From: Hyphococcus formosus
GTDB taxonomy: Bacteria > Pseudomonadota > Alphaproteobacteria > Caulobacterales > Parvularculaceae
Assembly (NCBI RefSeq): GCF_046736345.1
Contig: NZ_CP157210.1
Coordinates: 248,001-312,000 of the forward strand
Direction: 5' to 3'
Length of the DNA: 64,000 nucleotides
Every line of letters begins with the position of its first letter. The stretch's first letter is position 1. A program made the translations under genes and the position numbers. This document shows positions 1-8,017 of this stretch, in pieces. Below the pieces are notes generated by a model that worked only from the letters and a program-made list of their open reading frames with translations, was not told where the DNA came from and ran no database searches.

Positions 1-44
1 CAATTAACGCTGCTTATGAGCGAATATTAACCGAACTCGGGTAA
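1..44 (+). CDS. C-terminal end of an upstream gene, probably a J-domain (DjlA-like) protein (partial)
   Basis: Reading frame 3 is open from the left edge to a TAA at 42-44 and gives the tail INAAYERILTELG. This resembles the last helix of a J domain, where an 'IN-AY' motif is common. Alphaproteobacterial DjlA-like proteins end in a J domain and can lie near a peptidoglycan amidase gene, such as the one at 1382 here. Only 13 residues are visible, so both the coding call and the family are tentative. Confidence 0.4.
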   Translation, partial: INAAYERILTELG

Positions 45-100
45 AAATCGCAGTTTTCTTGTGGGCGGACTGCTGGACGAAACGCCGGGAGTTTGGTCTG

Positions 101-358
101 ATGGATTTTGTAACAAGAGGCATCTACGTGGACAGCAGCCAGAAAACGCAGGAAATTATGGACCCGGAAAAGCATTTCTGGGCGGAACTCGGAAAGCAGG
201 CCGGAGAGGCATTTATACTCGCCAGTCTGATTTTAATTTCTTCCTTGGCAGTGTTCATTTTAGCGATCGCGACCCCCGTTATTTTCACAATATCGGCCAT
301 CAGCGGGCTGATCTCACGGGGAAGTGATAATCGCGAATGGCGTTCGCTTAGCGTATAA
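101..358 (+). CDS. Small membrane protein of unknown function
   Basis: An 85-residue protein if the ATG at 101 is the start; the frame is open upstream to 59, and an ATG at 158 is also possible. Residues about 36-68 are strongly hydrophobic (EAFILASLILISSLAVFILA and onward) and should form one long or two short membrane helices. The N-terminus is polar and the short C-tail basic. I recognise no family. It sits alone between the end of the upstream gene and the DMT permease, and the opposite strand is also open here, so this is a modest call. Confidence 0.4.
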   Translation: MDFVTRGIYVDSSQKTQEIMDPEKHFWAELGKQAGEAFILASLILISSLAVFILAIATPVIFTISAISGLISRGSDNREWRSLSV

Positions 359-472
359 CGCGCACCAATTACGTTCCGTATTCCCCTTTTTAGATAATTT
401 GGATTGATACTTCGCGACCTTTGGCATAAGGCGCGACTAACATTGTCAGTCATTCTTGTAAGGAACGTGCCC

Positions 473-1378
473 GTGTCTGTTCGCGAACTCGGCCTTTTAG
501 CATTAATATGCCTTGTTTGGGGCTTTCATTTCATCGTCGTCAAGACAGCTGTCGGCATCATTCCGCCAATTTTCTATGCGGCTGTGCGTCTGTTTTTGGT
601 GGCGCTCATTATGTCACCATTTCTTCGGTGGCGGCCGAAAGACATGGTATTTGTACTGACGGGTGGATTGTGCCTTGGTGCCTTGAATTATGCATTTATG
701 TTCACCGGCGTTAAGCTGGCGACAGCGTCAACGGCGGCAATCGCTATGGAATTGACGGTTCCGTTTGCGACGATTCTGGCGATGTTGTTTTTAGGCGATA
801 AGCCAGGCTGGCGCAGAATTTTAGGGATCACGCTTGCTTTTCTCGGCGTGGCAATCATCGCGCTGGGCGACAATAGCAATGGCGAAGTAGGCGCGCATGT
901 CGGTCTCGGTATTGGTCTTGTTGCCGCCGGTGCGTTTAGCGAAGCCGTGGGCGCGGTCATTGTTAAGCGGACAACCTCATTCAAGCCTCATGAATTGTTG
1001 GCGTGGTTTTCGGTGGTCGGCACGATCGGCCTGACCGTCATGACAATTCTGTTTGAAGATGGGCAAATTGAGGCAATCAAATCCGCTGACAAACTGCTGG
1101 TGGCCGGATTGATTTTGTACTCGGCACTAGGGGCGTCGATATTTGGGCATACGACGTATTATTGGCTCTTGCAGCGGCTGCCGATCAGCCTCGTGGCACC
1201 GAGTGTTTTGTTTACCACCTTGCTTGCGATTATATTCGGCGTTGTCTTATTGGGCGATCCCTTTGGCCCGCGCATGATGATTGGCGGATTGATGACGCTG
1301 GCGGGCGTTGGCGTTGTTCTTTTGCGCAATGTAAAGAAACAGGCCAAGAATGACGCATTCGTAGAGCCGCAAGGATAA
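473..1378 (+). CDS. EamA/DMT-superfamily permease
   Basis: A 301-residue integral membrane protein with about ten hydrophobic helices in two tandem EamA-type halves. The first half opens with a LICLVWGFHFIVVK stretch and the second begins around residue 150 with GLGIGLVAAGAFSEAVGAVI. DMT-family proteins export or import metabolites such as amino acids; the substrate cannot be read from sequence. I chose the GTG at 473 because AAGGA lies 8 bases upstream and the first helix then begins at once; the frame is open back to 404. It ends 3 bases before the amidase ATG, so the two are probably co-transcribed. Confidence 0.85.
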   Translation: MSVRELGLLALICLVWGFHFIVVKTAVGIIPPIFYAAVRLFLVALIMSPFLRWRPKDMVFVLTGGLCLGALNYAFMFTGVKLATASTAAIAMELTVPFATILAMLFLGDKPGWRRILGITLAFLGVAIIALGDNSNGEVGAHVGLGIGLVAAGAFSEAVGAVIVKRTTSFKPHELLAWFSVVGTIGLTVMTILFEDGQIEAIKSADKLLVAGLILYSALGASIFGHTTYYWLLQRLPISLVAPSVLFTTLLAIIFGVVLLGDPFGPRMMIGGLMTLAGVGVVLLRNVKKQAKNDAFVEPQG

Positions 1379-1381
1379 GCC

Positions 1382-2062
1382 ATGAACTATATCGAAGCAC
1401 CGTCACCGAATTTCGATCAGCGCGGGCGTTCGATAGATAGCGTTATCCTTCATTATACAGGCATGGAAACTGGTGCTGAGGCGCTTGAACGCTTATGCGA
1501 TTCAGCGGCAAAGGTGAGTGCGCATTACCTCGTTGAGGAAAACGGGGATGTCTATCGTTTAGTGAACGAGGCGGATCGCGCCTGGCACGCAGGCGTTGGT
1601 TCGTGGAAAGGCGAGACGGATATAAACGCTCGATCAATCGGTATAGAGATCGTCAATCCGGGGCACGAGTGGGGCTATCGTGATTTTCCAGCCGCACAAA
1701 TTGATGCCGTTATTTCGCTGCTGAAGGATATCAATCAACGACACGACATTGCACCAGCGCGGGTGCTCGGCCATTCCGACATTGCCCCCCGCCGCAAAGA
1801 AGATCCCGGAGAGAAATTTCCTTGGGTGCGCTTGGCGGAAGAGGGGTTGGCGATCGCGCCGTTTGATGGTGATGCTGAAGCTGGGTTGGCGGTCAAATAT
1901 GAGGACGCGCTCAAGGCTCTTTCGGATATTGGCTATGATGCGCCTGCGGGCGATCATGCGGCTGCGCTTTTAGCATTTCAACGCCGGTTCTGTCCGCTGT
2001 CACTGGGGCAAGGGTTCGATCCGCGTACAAAAGCGGCACTCATGGCAATCAGCGGCGGTTGA
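1382..2062 (+). CDS. N-acetylmuramoyl-L-alanine amidase (Amidase_2, AmiD/AmpD-like)
   Basis: A 226-residue zinc amidase that would cut the bond between MurNAc and the stem peptide. The T7-lysozyme-like fold is visible: the zinc ligand His24 in VILHYTGM, the GIEIVNPG strand with Glu89, and His131 followed by Asp141 in GHSDIAPRRKEDPG. The last 60 or so residues (from about 165) look like a small peptidoglycan-binding domain, as in AmiD. No signal peptide is evident, which fits a cytoplasmic recycling role (AmpD-like) better than an outer-membrane one. It follows the permease by 3 bases and overlaps the convergent DUF1304 gene by 14 bases. Confidence 0.85.
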   Translation: MNYIEAPSPNFDQRGRSIDSVILHYTGMETGAEALERLCDSAAKVSAHYLVEENGDVYRLVNEADRAWHAGVGSWKGETDINARSIGIEIVNPGHEWGYRDFPAAQIDAVISLLKDINQRHDIAPARVLGHSDIAPRRKEDPGEKFPWVRLAEEGLAIAPFDGDAEAGLAVKYEDALKALSDIGYDAPAGDHAAALLAFQRRFCPLSLGQGFDPRTKAALMAISGG

Positions 2063-2408
2063 AGATCAGTGTCAGGATCAGCGCAATTGCGCCGGGCGCG
2101 GCTTGGCTCAACAGGATGGTTGGTATTGCGGTAATTGCGCCATAGACCCCCGCAATGATAACGCAGCAAAGAAAAAATAGCGTCACATCGATTTTCCGGT
2201 AGAGAACGCCCCACACCAGACCCACGGCCAGAAAGCCATTATAGAGCCCTTGGTTGGCAGCGAGGGTAGCGGTTTGTGCAGATTGTTCCGGGGTCATTGA
2301 AAAAACTTCTCGACCAAAGGGGTGATCCCAGAAAAACATTTCGAGCACGAGAAAGCCGAAATGTAATAATGCGACAATGATGACCGAAAATCTCGCAAGT
2401 AAATGCAT
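2049..2408 (-). CDS. DUF1304-family membrane protein
   Basis: A 119-residue protein with four hydrophobic helices. It has the features of the DUF1304 family: an N-terminal helix ending near LHFGFLVLEMFFW, a central NQGLYNGFLAVGL motif, and a C-terminal IPTILLSQAAPGAIALIL helix. Function is unknown for the family. It is a single gene on the minus strand, overlapping the amidase tail by 14 bases, with rnpB downstream on the plus strand beyond its start. Length and motifs are typical, so the family call is firm and the function open. Confidence 0.8.
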   Translation of the reverse strand: MHLLARFSVIIVALLHFGFLVLEMFFWDHPFGREVFSMTPEQSAQTATLAANQGLYNGFLAVGLVWGVLYRKIDVTLFFLCCVIIAGVYGAITAIPTILLSQAAPGAIALILTLIFNRR

Positions 2409-2532
2409 GTTCTCCCCCCTTAAATTTGATCGCTAACCCTATCAGATATCGCGATTTTCGACTAATTGCCGGAAACATCGCGCCTGCTTACTTGACCAAA
2501 GTCCCTAAGCGATCCAAATCAGGTTCTGTCAG

Positions 2533-2909
2533 GCGGTCGGACGGCCGCGGGCGGCATTTGCCGCGCGAGGAAAGTCCGGGCTCCATGGAGACAAGGTGCC
2601 GGGTAACGCCCGGCCGGGCGATGCATTTGCATCGCTTGAGGGATAGCGCCACAGAAAACAAACCGCCTCATTGATGAGGTAAGGGTGAAAAGGTGCGGTA
2701 AGAGCGCACCGCCGTTTCAGCAATGAAGCGGGCACGGCAAGCCCCGCCTGGAGCAAGACCGAATAGGGATGGCGTGCCCATTAGGGCGGGCGGGTCTTCG
2801 CGCCTAGCTATCCGGGTTGGTTGCTTGAGCGTCGCGTGCAAGCGCGCGCCTAGAGGAATGGTCGTCGCTCAGAAATGAGTACAGAACCCGGCTTATAGGC
2901 CGTCTGGCA
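2533..2909 (+). ncRNA. rnpB: RNase P RNA, bacterial type A
   Basis: The catalytic RNA of RNase P, which removes 5' leaders from tRNA precursors. Visible signatures are the conserved GAGGAAAGTCCGGGCTCC near the 5' end (about 2566), the central AAGGGTGAAA (about 2682), ACCGAATAGGGA (about 2758) and the 3' block ACAGAACCCGGCTTAT (2881-2896). Bases 2537-2546 pair with about 2898-2907 to form helix P1, allowing G-U pairs, and this fixes the ends to within a few bases. A short T run follows P1 and probably ends transcription. A length near 377 is normal for this class. Confidence 0.95.
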
Positions 2910-2980
2910 TTTTTATTCGGATTGCATTTCAATCCGCTGTTATATTCGGTCTAAAGAATCGAAAAATTGGAGACCTTTTT

Positions 2981-3466
2981 ATGCCGTCTTTTGACATCGT
3001 TTCTGAAGTCGATCTCGCCGAAGCAGAGAACGCAATTCAGAATGTGACCCGCGAAATTTCCACCCGCTATGATTTTAAAGGGTCGAAATCGACCATTGAA
3101 ATGAAAGACGGTGTCATCACGATCTTTGCAGATGACGAAATGAAGCTGCGGCAGATGCATGAAATCTTGCAAGGGAATATGCAAAAACGCGGCATTGAGC
3201 CCGGCTCCCTCGATTACCAGAAAGAAGAACCCGCGGCCGGGCAATCGGTCCGTCAGCAGGTGCTTTTGAAAGAAGGGATCGACAAGGAGCTGGCGAAGAA
3301 AATCGTAAAGGCGATTAAAGGCGAGAAGTTGAAAGTTCAGGTGGCCATTCAGGGCAATGAGCTACGTGTGACCGGTAAAAAGCGCGACGATTTGCAGGCC
3401 GTGATTGCCTTTGTAAAGTCCATGAAGCTGGAACAGCCGCTGCAATATAATAATTTCCGAGATTGA
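2981..3466 (+). CDS. yajQ: YajQ-family nucleotide-binding protein
   Basis: A 161-residue cytoplasmic protein with the YajQ hallmark N-terminus MPSFDIVSEVDLAEAENAI and the RYDFKGSKS motif at about residues 32-40, a full-length member. The family has two ferredoxin-like folds; some members bind cyclic di-GMP (shown for a Xanthomonas homologue) or nucleotides and RNA, and the role in this organism is not known. A GGAGA sequence precedes the ATG. It lies alone between rnpB and the acyl carrier gene, with about 95 bases before the latter. Confidence 0.9.
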   Translation: MPSFDIVSEVDLAEAENAIQNVTREISTRYDFKGSKSTIEMKDGVITIFADDEMKLRQMHEILQGNMQKRGIEPGSLDYQKEEPAAGQSVRQQVLLKEGIDKELAKKIVKAIKGEKLKVQVAIQGNELRVTGKKRDDLQAVIAFVKSMKLEQPLQYNNFRD

Positions 3467-3562
3467 TCCCAATTTTCCTACCTCCCTCCGATGCGCTAGC
3501 CATTCCAAGCCGCATCGGATAAACCCAATGACATGCCCGGCGCGGCGCGAAGGAGAACCGAG

Positions 3563-3814
3563 ATGGCAGAATATGAAGCCAGCCTTTTGGAAATCATCAA
3601 AGAGCATGCGGTGGGCCTCACCGGAGAATTGAATCGCGATACCCCGATCGCAGATCTGGGGATCGATTCATTTTCAGTGGTCGAGATCATTTATGAGATC
3701 GAAGAAAAGCTGAATGTCGAAGTTCCTTTCAATGCGAATGAGAACCCCTTTGGCGATATGACCACTGTGGGCGATCTCCTTGATGCGCTCGATAAGCTAA
3801 TTCAGAAAAAATAA
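3563..3814 (+). CDS. Acyl carrier protein
   Basis: An 83-residue acidic carrier protein. Ser36 in LGIDSFSVVEII is the predicted 4'-phosphopantetheine attachment site, and three acidic helices surround it. The ATG at 3563 has AGGAG at 3551-3555; the longer frame from 3533 adds ten basic residues and is less likely. It is not the main AcpP, since the core motif is DSF rather than DSL and the gene is paired with a dedicated ketosynthase that starts one base after its stop. This suggests a specialised acyl chain (very-long-chain, lipid A or sphingolipid type), but that is inference. Confidence 0.88.
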   Translation: MAEYEASLLEIIKEHAVGLTGELNRDTPIADLGIDSFSVVEIIYEIEEKLNVEVPFNANENPFGDMTTVGDLLDALDKLIQKK

Positions 3815-3815
3815 A

Positions 3816-5027
3816 ATGACCCGTAAAGTCGTCGTTACCGGAATGGGCGTTGTTTCTCCTTTGGGGAATGACGTTAAATCCTATTGGGATGGACTGCGCG
3901 AAGGGCGATGCGCGATCATCAAGCGTGAATATCAAGCGGCGGAGAAGTTCTCGCTGACCGTTCCGGTTGCGCCGATTGATGATCTTGACGATACGATCAA
4001 AGGTCTTGGCCGCGATATGTTGCGTGCGGATCGGTTTTCCCAGCTGGCAGTCATCGCGGCTGATGAGGCGATCAAAAATTCCGGTATTGAATTCGACGAA
4101 GCGTTGGGCGCAAGAACGGCCTGCATTATCGGAACGGGCATTGGCGGCCAAACAACATTAGACGATGGTTATCAGGCAATGCTTTGCCGCGATCGGCGGC
4201 CGCATCCCTTGACGATCCTTAAAATTATTCCGAATGCGCCAGCGAGCCACTTGTCGATCCGCCATGGGTTGCGCGGTCCTAACTTTGCGGTCTCCAGCGC
4301 TTGCGCCACTGGTGCCCATGCAATTGGGGTCTGTGCTGATCTTATCCGGTCTGGCAGCGCGGATGTCGGCCTTGCGGGCTCAAGCGAAGCCGCGCTTAGC
4401 TATGGTGCGCTCGAAGCATGGAAGGCGATGCACATTCTCGCGGATGAAACCTGCCGACCGTTTTCTAAAAACCGTAACGGCCTGGTTATCGGTGAGGGGG
4501 CTGGTGTTCTCGTTCTCGAAGAAGAAGAGCATGCGAAAAAACGCGGCGCGCACATCATCGCGCGGGTGGGCGGTTTTGGTATGAATGCCGACGGCAAGGA
4601 TATGATCAACCCATCGGTTAATGGTGCGGCGCGGGCAATCGAACTCGCGATGGAAGGCGTCAACGTAACTGATCCATCGGGGATTTATATTAATGCCCAC
4701 GGGACCGGAACATTGCTGAACGACCCCACGGAAACAAAAGCCATTCGTAGCGTTTTTGGCGATGACGCCGACGCGCTCGTCGTATCCTCGACCAAATCAA
4801 TGCACGGACATTTGTTAGGGGCGGCTGGCGGTATTGAGATAATTGCAGCTATCATGGCGCTTGAGAGCGGAATTGTACCGCCTACGGTCAATTACGAAGA
4901 GCCAGACCCCGATTGCAATCTTGATTATGCGCCGAATGAAGCAAAAGAGCGCAACATTTCTGTTGCGCTCTCAAACTCATTTGCATTTGGTGGGTTGAAC
5001 GCGGTGGTTGTGTTCACCAAGCCCTAA
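3816..5027 (+). CDS. Beta-ketoacyl-ACP synthase, KAS II (FabF/NodE-like)
   Basis: A 403-residue condensing enzyme that would extend an acyl chain on the carrier protein encoded just upstream. The Cys-His-His triad is present: Cys163 in SSACATGAHA, a His in NAHGTGT (about 303) and a His in KSMHGHLLGAAGG (about 338). The start MTRKVVVTGMGVVSPLG is typical of FabF. Only one base separates it from the carrier gene, so they form an operon. No dehydratase or reductase accompanies the pair, so these would come from elsewhere. Its end overlaps the convergent minus-strand gene by 4 bases. Confidence 0.9.
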   Translation: MTRKVVVTGMGVVSPLGNDVKSYWDGLREGRCAIIKREYQAAEKFSLTVPVAPIDDLDDTIKGLGRDMLRADRFSQLAVIAADEAIKNSGIEFDEALGARTACIIGTGIGGQTTLDDGYQAMLCRDRRPHPLTILKIIPNAPASHLSIRHGLRGPNFAVSSACATGAHAIGVCADLIRSGSADVGLAGSSEAALSYGALEAWKAMHILADETCRPFSKNRNGLVIGEGAGVLVLEEEEHAKKRGAHIIARVGGFGMNADGKDMINPSVNGAARAIELAMEGVNVTDPSGIYINAHGTGTLLNDPTETKAIRSVFGDDADALVVSSTKSMHGHLLGAAGGIEIIAAIMALESGIVPPTVNYEEPDPDCNLDYAPNEAKERNISVALSNSFAFGGLNAVVVFTKP

Positions 5028-5377
5028 GCCGCAGCCGTTTTACGTGACGGCATGGCGTGGAGGCTTGCCCGCATCCAGCGGAAACCGCCGACCATCAAAA
5101 CGATGCCGATATAGCGAACGATATAAATGCCGAGATCGTCAGGAAAGCTCTTGGCCATCGCGCCGATCGCTGCATAGATCGTTTGGATATCTGCGCCGCT
5201 CGATCCCATCGCCGCAATTGGCCAGACAGTTCTATCGATCAAGAGGGCAAGGAGCCCAACTTTCCAGATATTTGTCTCACCTTTCGCGAACATGGCGAAA
5301 AGAAATGTCAAAATGACCGCCCGAGGCAGGTCCGCACCGGAAAACCCAATGCTCACGATGTACTGAAGATCTTCCAT
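5024..5377 (-). CDS. Small integral membrane protein of unknown function
   Basis: A 117-residue protein with about three hydrophobic segments (roughly residues 17-31, 38-58 and 81-99) and a basic C-terminus ending PSRKTAAA. I do not recognise a family. It is a single gene convergent with the ketosynthase, the two stop codons sharing the bases CTAA. A short AT-rich stretch (5378-5505) separates it from the divergent ada-like gene and presumably holds both promoters. Confidence 0.65.
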   Translation of the reverse strand: MEDLQYIVSIGFSGADLPRAVILTFLFAMFAKGETNIWKVGLLALLIDRTVWPIAAMGSSGADIQTIYAAIGAMAKSFPDDLGIYIVRYIGIVLMVGGFRWMRASLHAMPSRKTAAA

Positions 5378-5505
5378 TAAATGATCTCCTTCGATTTGTT
5401 GCTTCGGTATTTACGCATAGGTAGGGTTAATGGCGCGTAAAATATCGGCCCAAAGAGCGCAAGAATCGGGTGTTTGACGGGAAAAAGAACGGCTAAATTC
5501 ACCGC

Positions 5506-6384
5506 ATGAATGATCAGAGCCATATTCCATTATCGGTTACGCGTCTTGACGGTTTTGCCCCGGTGGCGCGCGCGATCGATTACCTCGCGTCGAATGCGGA
5601 TAGCCGCCCAACGCTTGAGCAAACTGCGGCTCATGTGGGGCTGTCGCCTGCGCATTTCCAGCGTGTGTTTAAAGCCGGCGCAGGTGTGTCGCCGAAAAGG
5701 TTTTTGCAATATCTCGCAGCGCAGGAAGCTAAACGCGCCATGACAAATGGCGAAGATGTTCTGTCTGCGGCCTATTCCGCAGGGCTTTCCGGTGCGTCGC
5801 GATTACACGATCTGTTTCTTGCTGCCGAGGCGATGACCCCAGGGGAATATCGGCGAAAAGGCGAAGGGTTGTGTATTCGGTTTGCGCTTGTGGATGGTCC
5901 TTTAGGCCGGGTACTGATTGGTGCGACCGAAAAAGGAATATGTTGGCTGAGTTTTGCTGATGACGCTGTTCTCGCGGATAGCATGCAGCAGATGAAGCAT
6001 GATTGGGCCGCGGCGACCTTTGTTGAAGATGCTGAATTTGTAACGCCTCTTGCGCGACAAGCCTTTGCGTTCGCCATGAACCATCGTCTTGATGAACCGC
6101 TAAAATTGCATGTCCGCGGGACAAATTTTCAGCTCAAAGTTTGGGAGGCATTGCTGCGCATTCCTTACGGTCATCTTGTGACCTATGGCGATATTGCGAA
6201 AAATATCTGCGCCGAAAAAGCCAACCGCGCCGTCGGCACGGCAGTTGGAGCAAACCTGATTTCGGTGTTGATACCTTGCCACCGGGTCATCCTGTCGTCA
6301 GGTGTGGTTCATAATTACCGGTGGGGCGCACCGCGCAAAAAAACCATCCTGGCGATGGAAGAAGCAATTTCGCAAAACGCATAA
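5506..6384 (+). CDS. Ada-like AraC/methylated-DNA-cysteine methyltransferase lacking the N-terminal Ada domain
   Basis: A 292-residue fusion of an AraC-type helix-turn-helix (about residues 20-105, containing QTAAHVGLSPAHFQRVFKAG) to an O6-alkylguanine-DNA alkyltransferase domain (about 115-290). The suicide acceptor is Cys258 in LIPCHRVI, preceded by the DNA-binding RAVGTAVGAN segment. E. coli Ada (354 residues) also has an N-terminal zinc-cysteine domain that senses methyl phosphotriesters; it is absent here, so the usual Ada activation switch should be missing. The gene probably repairs O6-methylguanine and may still bind DNA. It is a single gene ending in a strong terminator. Confidence 0.88.
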   Translation: MNDQSHIPLSVTRLDGFAPVARAIDYLASNADSRPTLEQTAAHVGLSPAHFQRVFKAGAGVSPKRFLQYLAAQEAKRAMTNGEDVLSAAYSAGLSGASRLHDLFLAAEAMTPGEYRRKGEGLCIRFALVDGPLGRVLIGATEKGICWLSFADDAVLADSMQQMKHDWAAATFVEDAEFVTPLARQAFAFAMNHRLDEPLKLHVRGTNFQLKVWEALLRIPYGHLVTYGDIAKNICAEKANRAVGTAVGANLISVLIPCHRVILSSGVVHNYRWGAPRKKTILAMEEAISQNA

Positions 6385-6418
6385 AAAAACACCCCGGTTT
6401 TTGCCGGGGCGTTTTTTT
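6385..6418. terminator. Bidirectional Rho-independent terminator
   Basis: An A run, then a CCCCGG (6392-6397) and CCGGGG (6404-6409) stem around a TTTTTG-type loop, then a T run. Because the flanking A and T runs mirror each other, it can stop both the ada-like gene (plus) and ctrA (minus, ending at 6447). Confidence 0.85.
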
Positions 6419-6446
6419 AGTTGGTGCAAGTTTAGACTAGTCAGGT

Positions 6447-7148
6447 TTAGGCGACTGATGCCGCTTGTTCTTCTTGTGGGTCGCGCAATACATAGCCGCG
6501 TCCCCAGACTGTTTCGATATAGTGTTCGCCGATTGTCGCTGCAGCGAGTTTCTTGCGCAGCTTACAAATGAACACGTCAATGATTTTGAGTTCTGGCTCG
6601 TCCATGCCGCCATAAAGATGGTTCAGGAACATCTCTTTTGTGAGGGTCGTGCCTTTGCGGAGCGAAAGAAGCTCCAGCATCTGATATTCTTTGCCGGTCA
6701 GGTGAACCCGCTGGCCAGCCACTTCAACTGTTTTTGCGTCGAGATTGACGACGAGCTTGCCAGTTGTGATCACCGATTGTGAGTGACCTTTTGAGCGGCG
6801 CACAATTGCGTGGATCCGCGCGACCAGCTCGTCCTTGTGGAAAGGCTTGGTCATGTAATCGTCTGCGCCGAAGCCTAGGCCGCGAACTTTTGTTTCGATA
6901 TCGCCCTGGCCCGTAAGGATAAGGATCGGTGTGTTTACCTTGGCGACGCGAAGTGATTTCAATACGTCAAATCCGGTCATGTCCGGAAGGTTTAGGTCAA
7001 GTAGAATGATGTCGTAATCATAGACCTTGCCAAGATCGACACCTTCTTCGCCCAAATCGGTAGTATAGCAATTAAAGCCATCCGATTTCAGCATCAGTTC
7101 GATGCTCTGTGCTGTGGCGCCGTCGTCTTCGATCAGCAGAACCCGCAT
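6447..7148 (-). CDS. ctrA: Cell cycle response regulator CtrA
   Basis: A 233-residue OmpR-class response regulator: receiver domain (1-117) with Asp51 in LLDLNLPD and the acidic pair in LLIEDDG, then a winged-helix DNA-binding domain (about 125-225) with HLTGKEYQMLELL and VWGRGYVLRDP, all matching alphaproteobacterial CtrA. In Caulobacter, phospho-CtrA represses replication initiation and controls division and flagellar genes through TTAA-N7-TTAA sites. The tail ends SVA; in Caulobacter the C-terminal alanines matter for ClpXP turnover, so loss of an Ala-Ala end may matter. Divergent from a fliJ-like gene and beside the dcw cluster. Confidence 0.97.
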   Translation of the reverse strand: MRVLLIEDDGATAQSIELMLKSDGFNCYTTDLGEEGVDLGKVYDYDIILLDLNLPDMTGFDVLKSLRVAKVNTPILILTGQGDIETKVRGLGFGADDYMTKPFHKDELVARIHAIVRRSKGHSQSVITTGKLVVNLDAKTVEVAGQRVHLTGKEYQMLELLSLRKGTTLTKEMFLNHLYGGMDEPELKIIDVFICKLRKKLAAATIGEHYIETVWGRGYVLRDPQEEQAASVA

Positions 7149-7597
7149 TTTCAGTCTCCTGTTGGCGCGCTGTTCCCCTCGAAACCTAACCGCGCTCTTT
7201 TGCTTTGTCGTAGGGTAGGTAACGACTATAAGCTTTCATAATAGTTAACAGCATGAACGACATTTGTCGTTTTTGCCTTGGGTTTTTAATTTCCCGAAAA
7301 TATTTCTTACTATCAGAACCTAGTGTTTGCTTGATTTGCTCCCCCTGTCATTAAGCATAATCGATTTTTTCCTCATTAATTGCGTTCACTATTTTACCCC
7401 CGGTTAACTGCGTCTGGATTAACCTTCGGGCGTCGATTGATACTTGTGATTGATGCTCGGATTGACGATTGGGGCGGGCCATTGCGCCACAGCTTGGGCC
7501 GTAACGACCTTCTCGGTTGCGAAACAGCGCCGTCGTTAAATTCGGGGGATGGACCTAGCGGGTTGTGCATTTGCGATTGGGCGGAGATAGCGGAAAA
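7149..7597. promoter_or_regulatory. Divergent ctrA / fliJ-like intergenic region
   Basis: About 450 bases without a credible gene, AT-rich for this window, and expected to hold the promoters of ctrA (minus) and the fliJ-like gene (plus). Two elements stand out: a perfect 6-2-6 inverted repeat, ACGACA-TT-TGTCGT, at 7257-7270 with another TTGTCGT near 7206, and a CtrA-like site at 7393-7408. I found no GANTC site here. Confidence 0.55.
7393..7408 (+). promoter_or_regulatory. Candidate CtrA site upstream of the fliJ-like gene
   Basis: TTTA, seven bases, then TTAAC: eight of nine fixed positions of the TTAA-N7-TTAAC CtrA consensus. It lies about 190 bases before the fliJ-like start. The placement fits the known role of CtrA in flagellar gene control, but a one-mismatch site in AT-rich DNA is weak evidence. 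Confidence 0.35.
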
Positions 7598-7924
7598 ATG
7601 GGTTACAACTATCATAATGGATTGAACGCGCTTTTGCGGCTCGCCCAAGAAGAGTGCGATGCCCTGAAAGCCGATTTGGCAGATCTTCGCGCTGCGCAAA
7701 AAGCTGCGAAACAGTCTCTTGATAATATGGGTGCCGCGCTCGATGAGATGGGGCGCTTCCGCCAGCAAAAATTAAAAGGGATGCTTTCGACATTTGCGCA
7801 GGCTGAGGCCGAGGCGAGTGAAAAGCTTCGTGCGGTTCGTGACGAGATGGAAAAATTATCGGGCCTCGTTGATCAAGATGAGGCGGGCATTCTGCCGATT
7901 ATGCCGATAAAACGGACGGCCTAG
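7598..7924 (+). CDS. FliJ-like coiled-coil protein
   Basis: A 108-residue, highly charged and helical protein. An N-terminal NGLNALLRLAQEECDALKAD segment and a heptad-like pattern through about residue 95 resemble flagellar export protein FliJ, which cycles export chaperones at the flagellar ATPase FliI. It is shorter than usual (about 120-150), and no fliI or other flagellar gene is nearby. Position next to ctrA supports the call, since ctrA neighbours flagellar export genes in several alphaproteobacteria. The ATG at 7598 is chosen over an upstream in-frame start at 7565 because the FliJ-like part begins there. A generic coiled-coil protein is the alternative. Confidence 0.55.
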   Translation: MGYNYHNGLNALLRLAQEECDALKADLADLRAAQKAAKQSLDNMGAALDEMGRFRQQKLKGMLSTFAQAEAEASEKLRAVRDEMEKLSGLVDQDEAGILPIMPIKRTA

Positions 7925-8017
7925 GTCCGCGCGCGATTATCGGCGATTTGTTTCCGAGAAATTTTTCGCGCCTCTTCTATTTATTTTCCCCAAGGATTTA
8001 TCGGTTTTCATCCTTTG

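Noticed and set aside
7404..7423. Two TTAAC elements in the ctrA-fliJ gap as a CtrA site
   Set aside because: GTTAAC and ATTAAC are separated by 10-11 bases rather than the 7 required, so the spacing does not fit.
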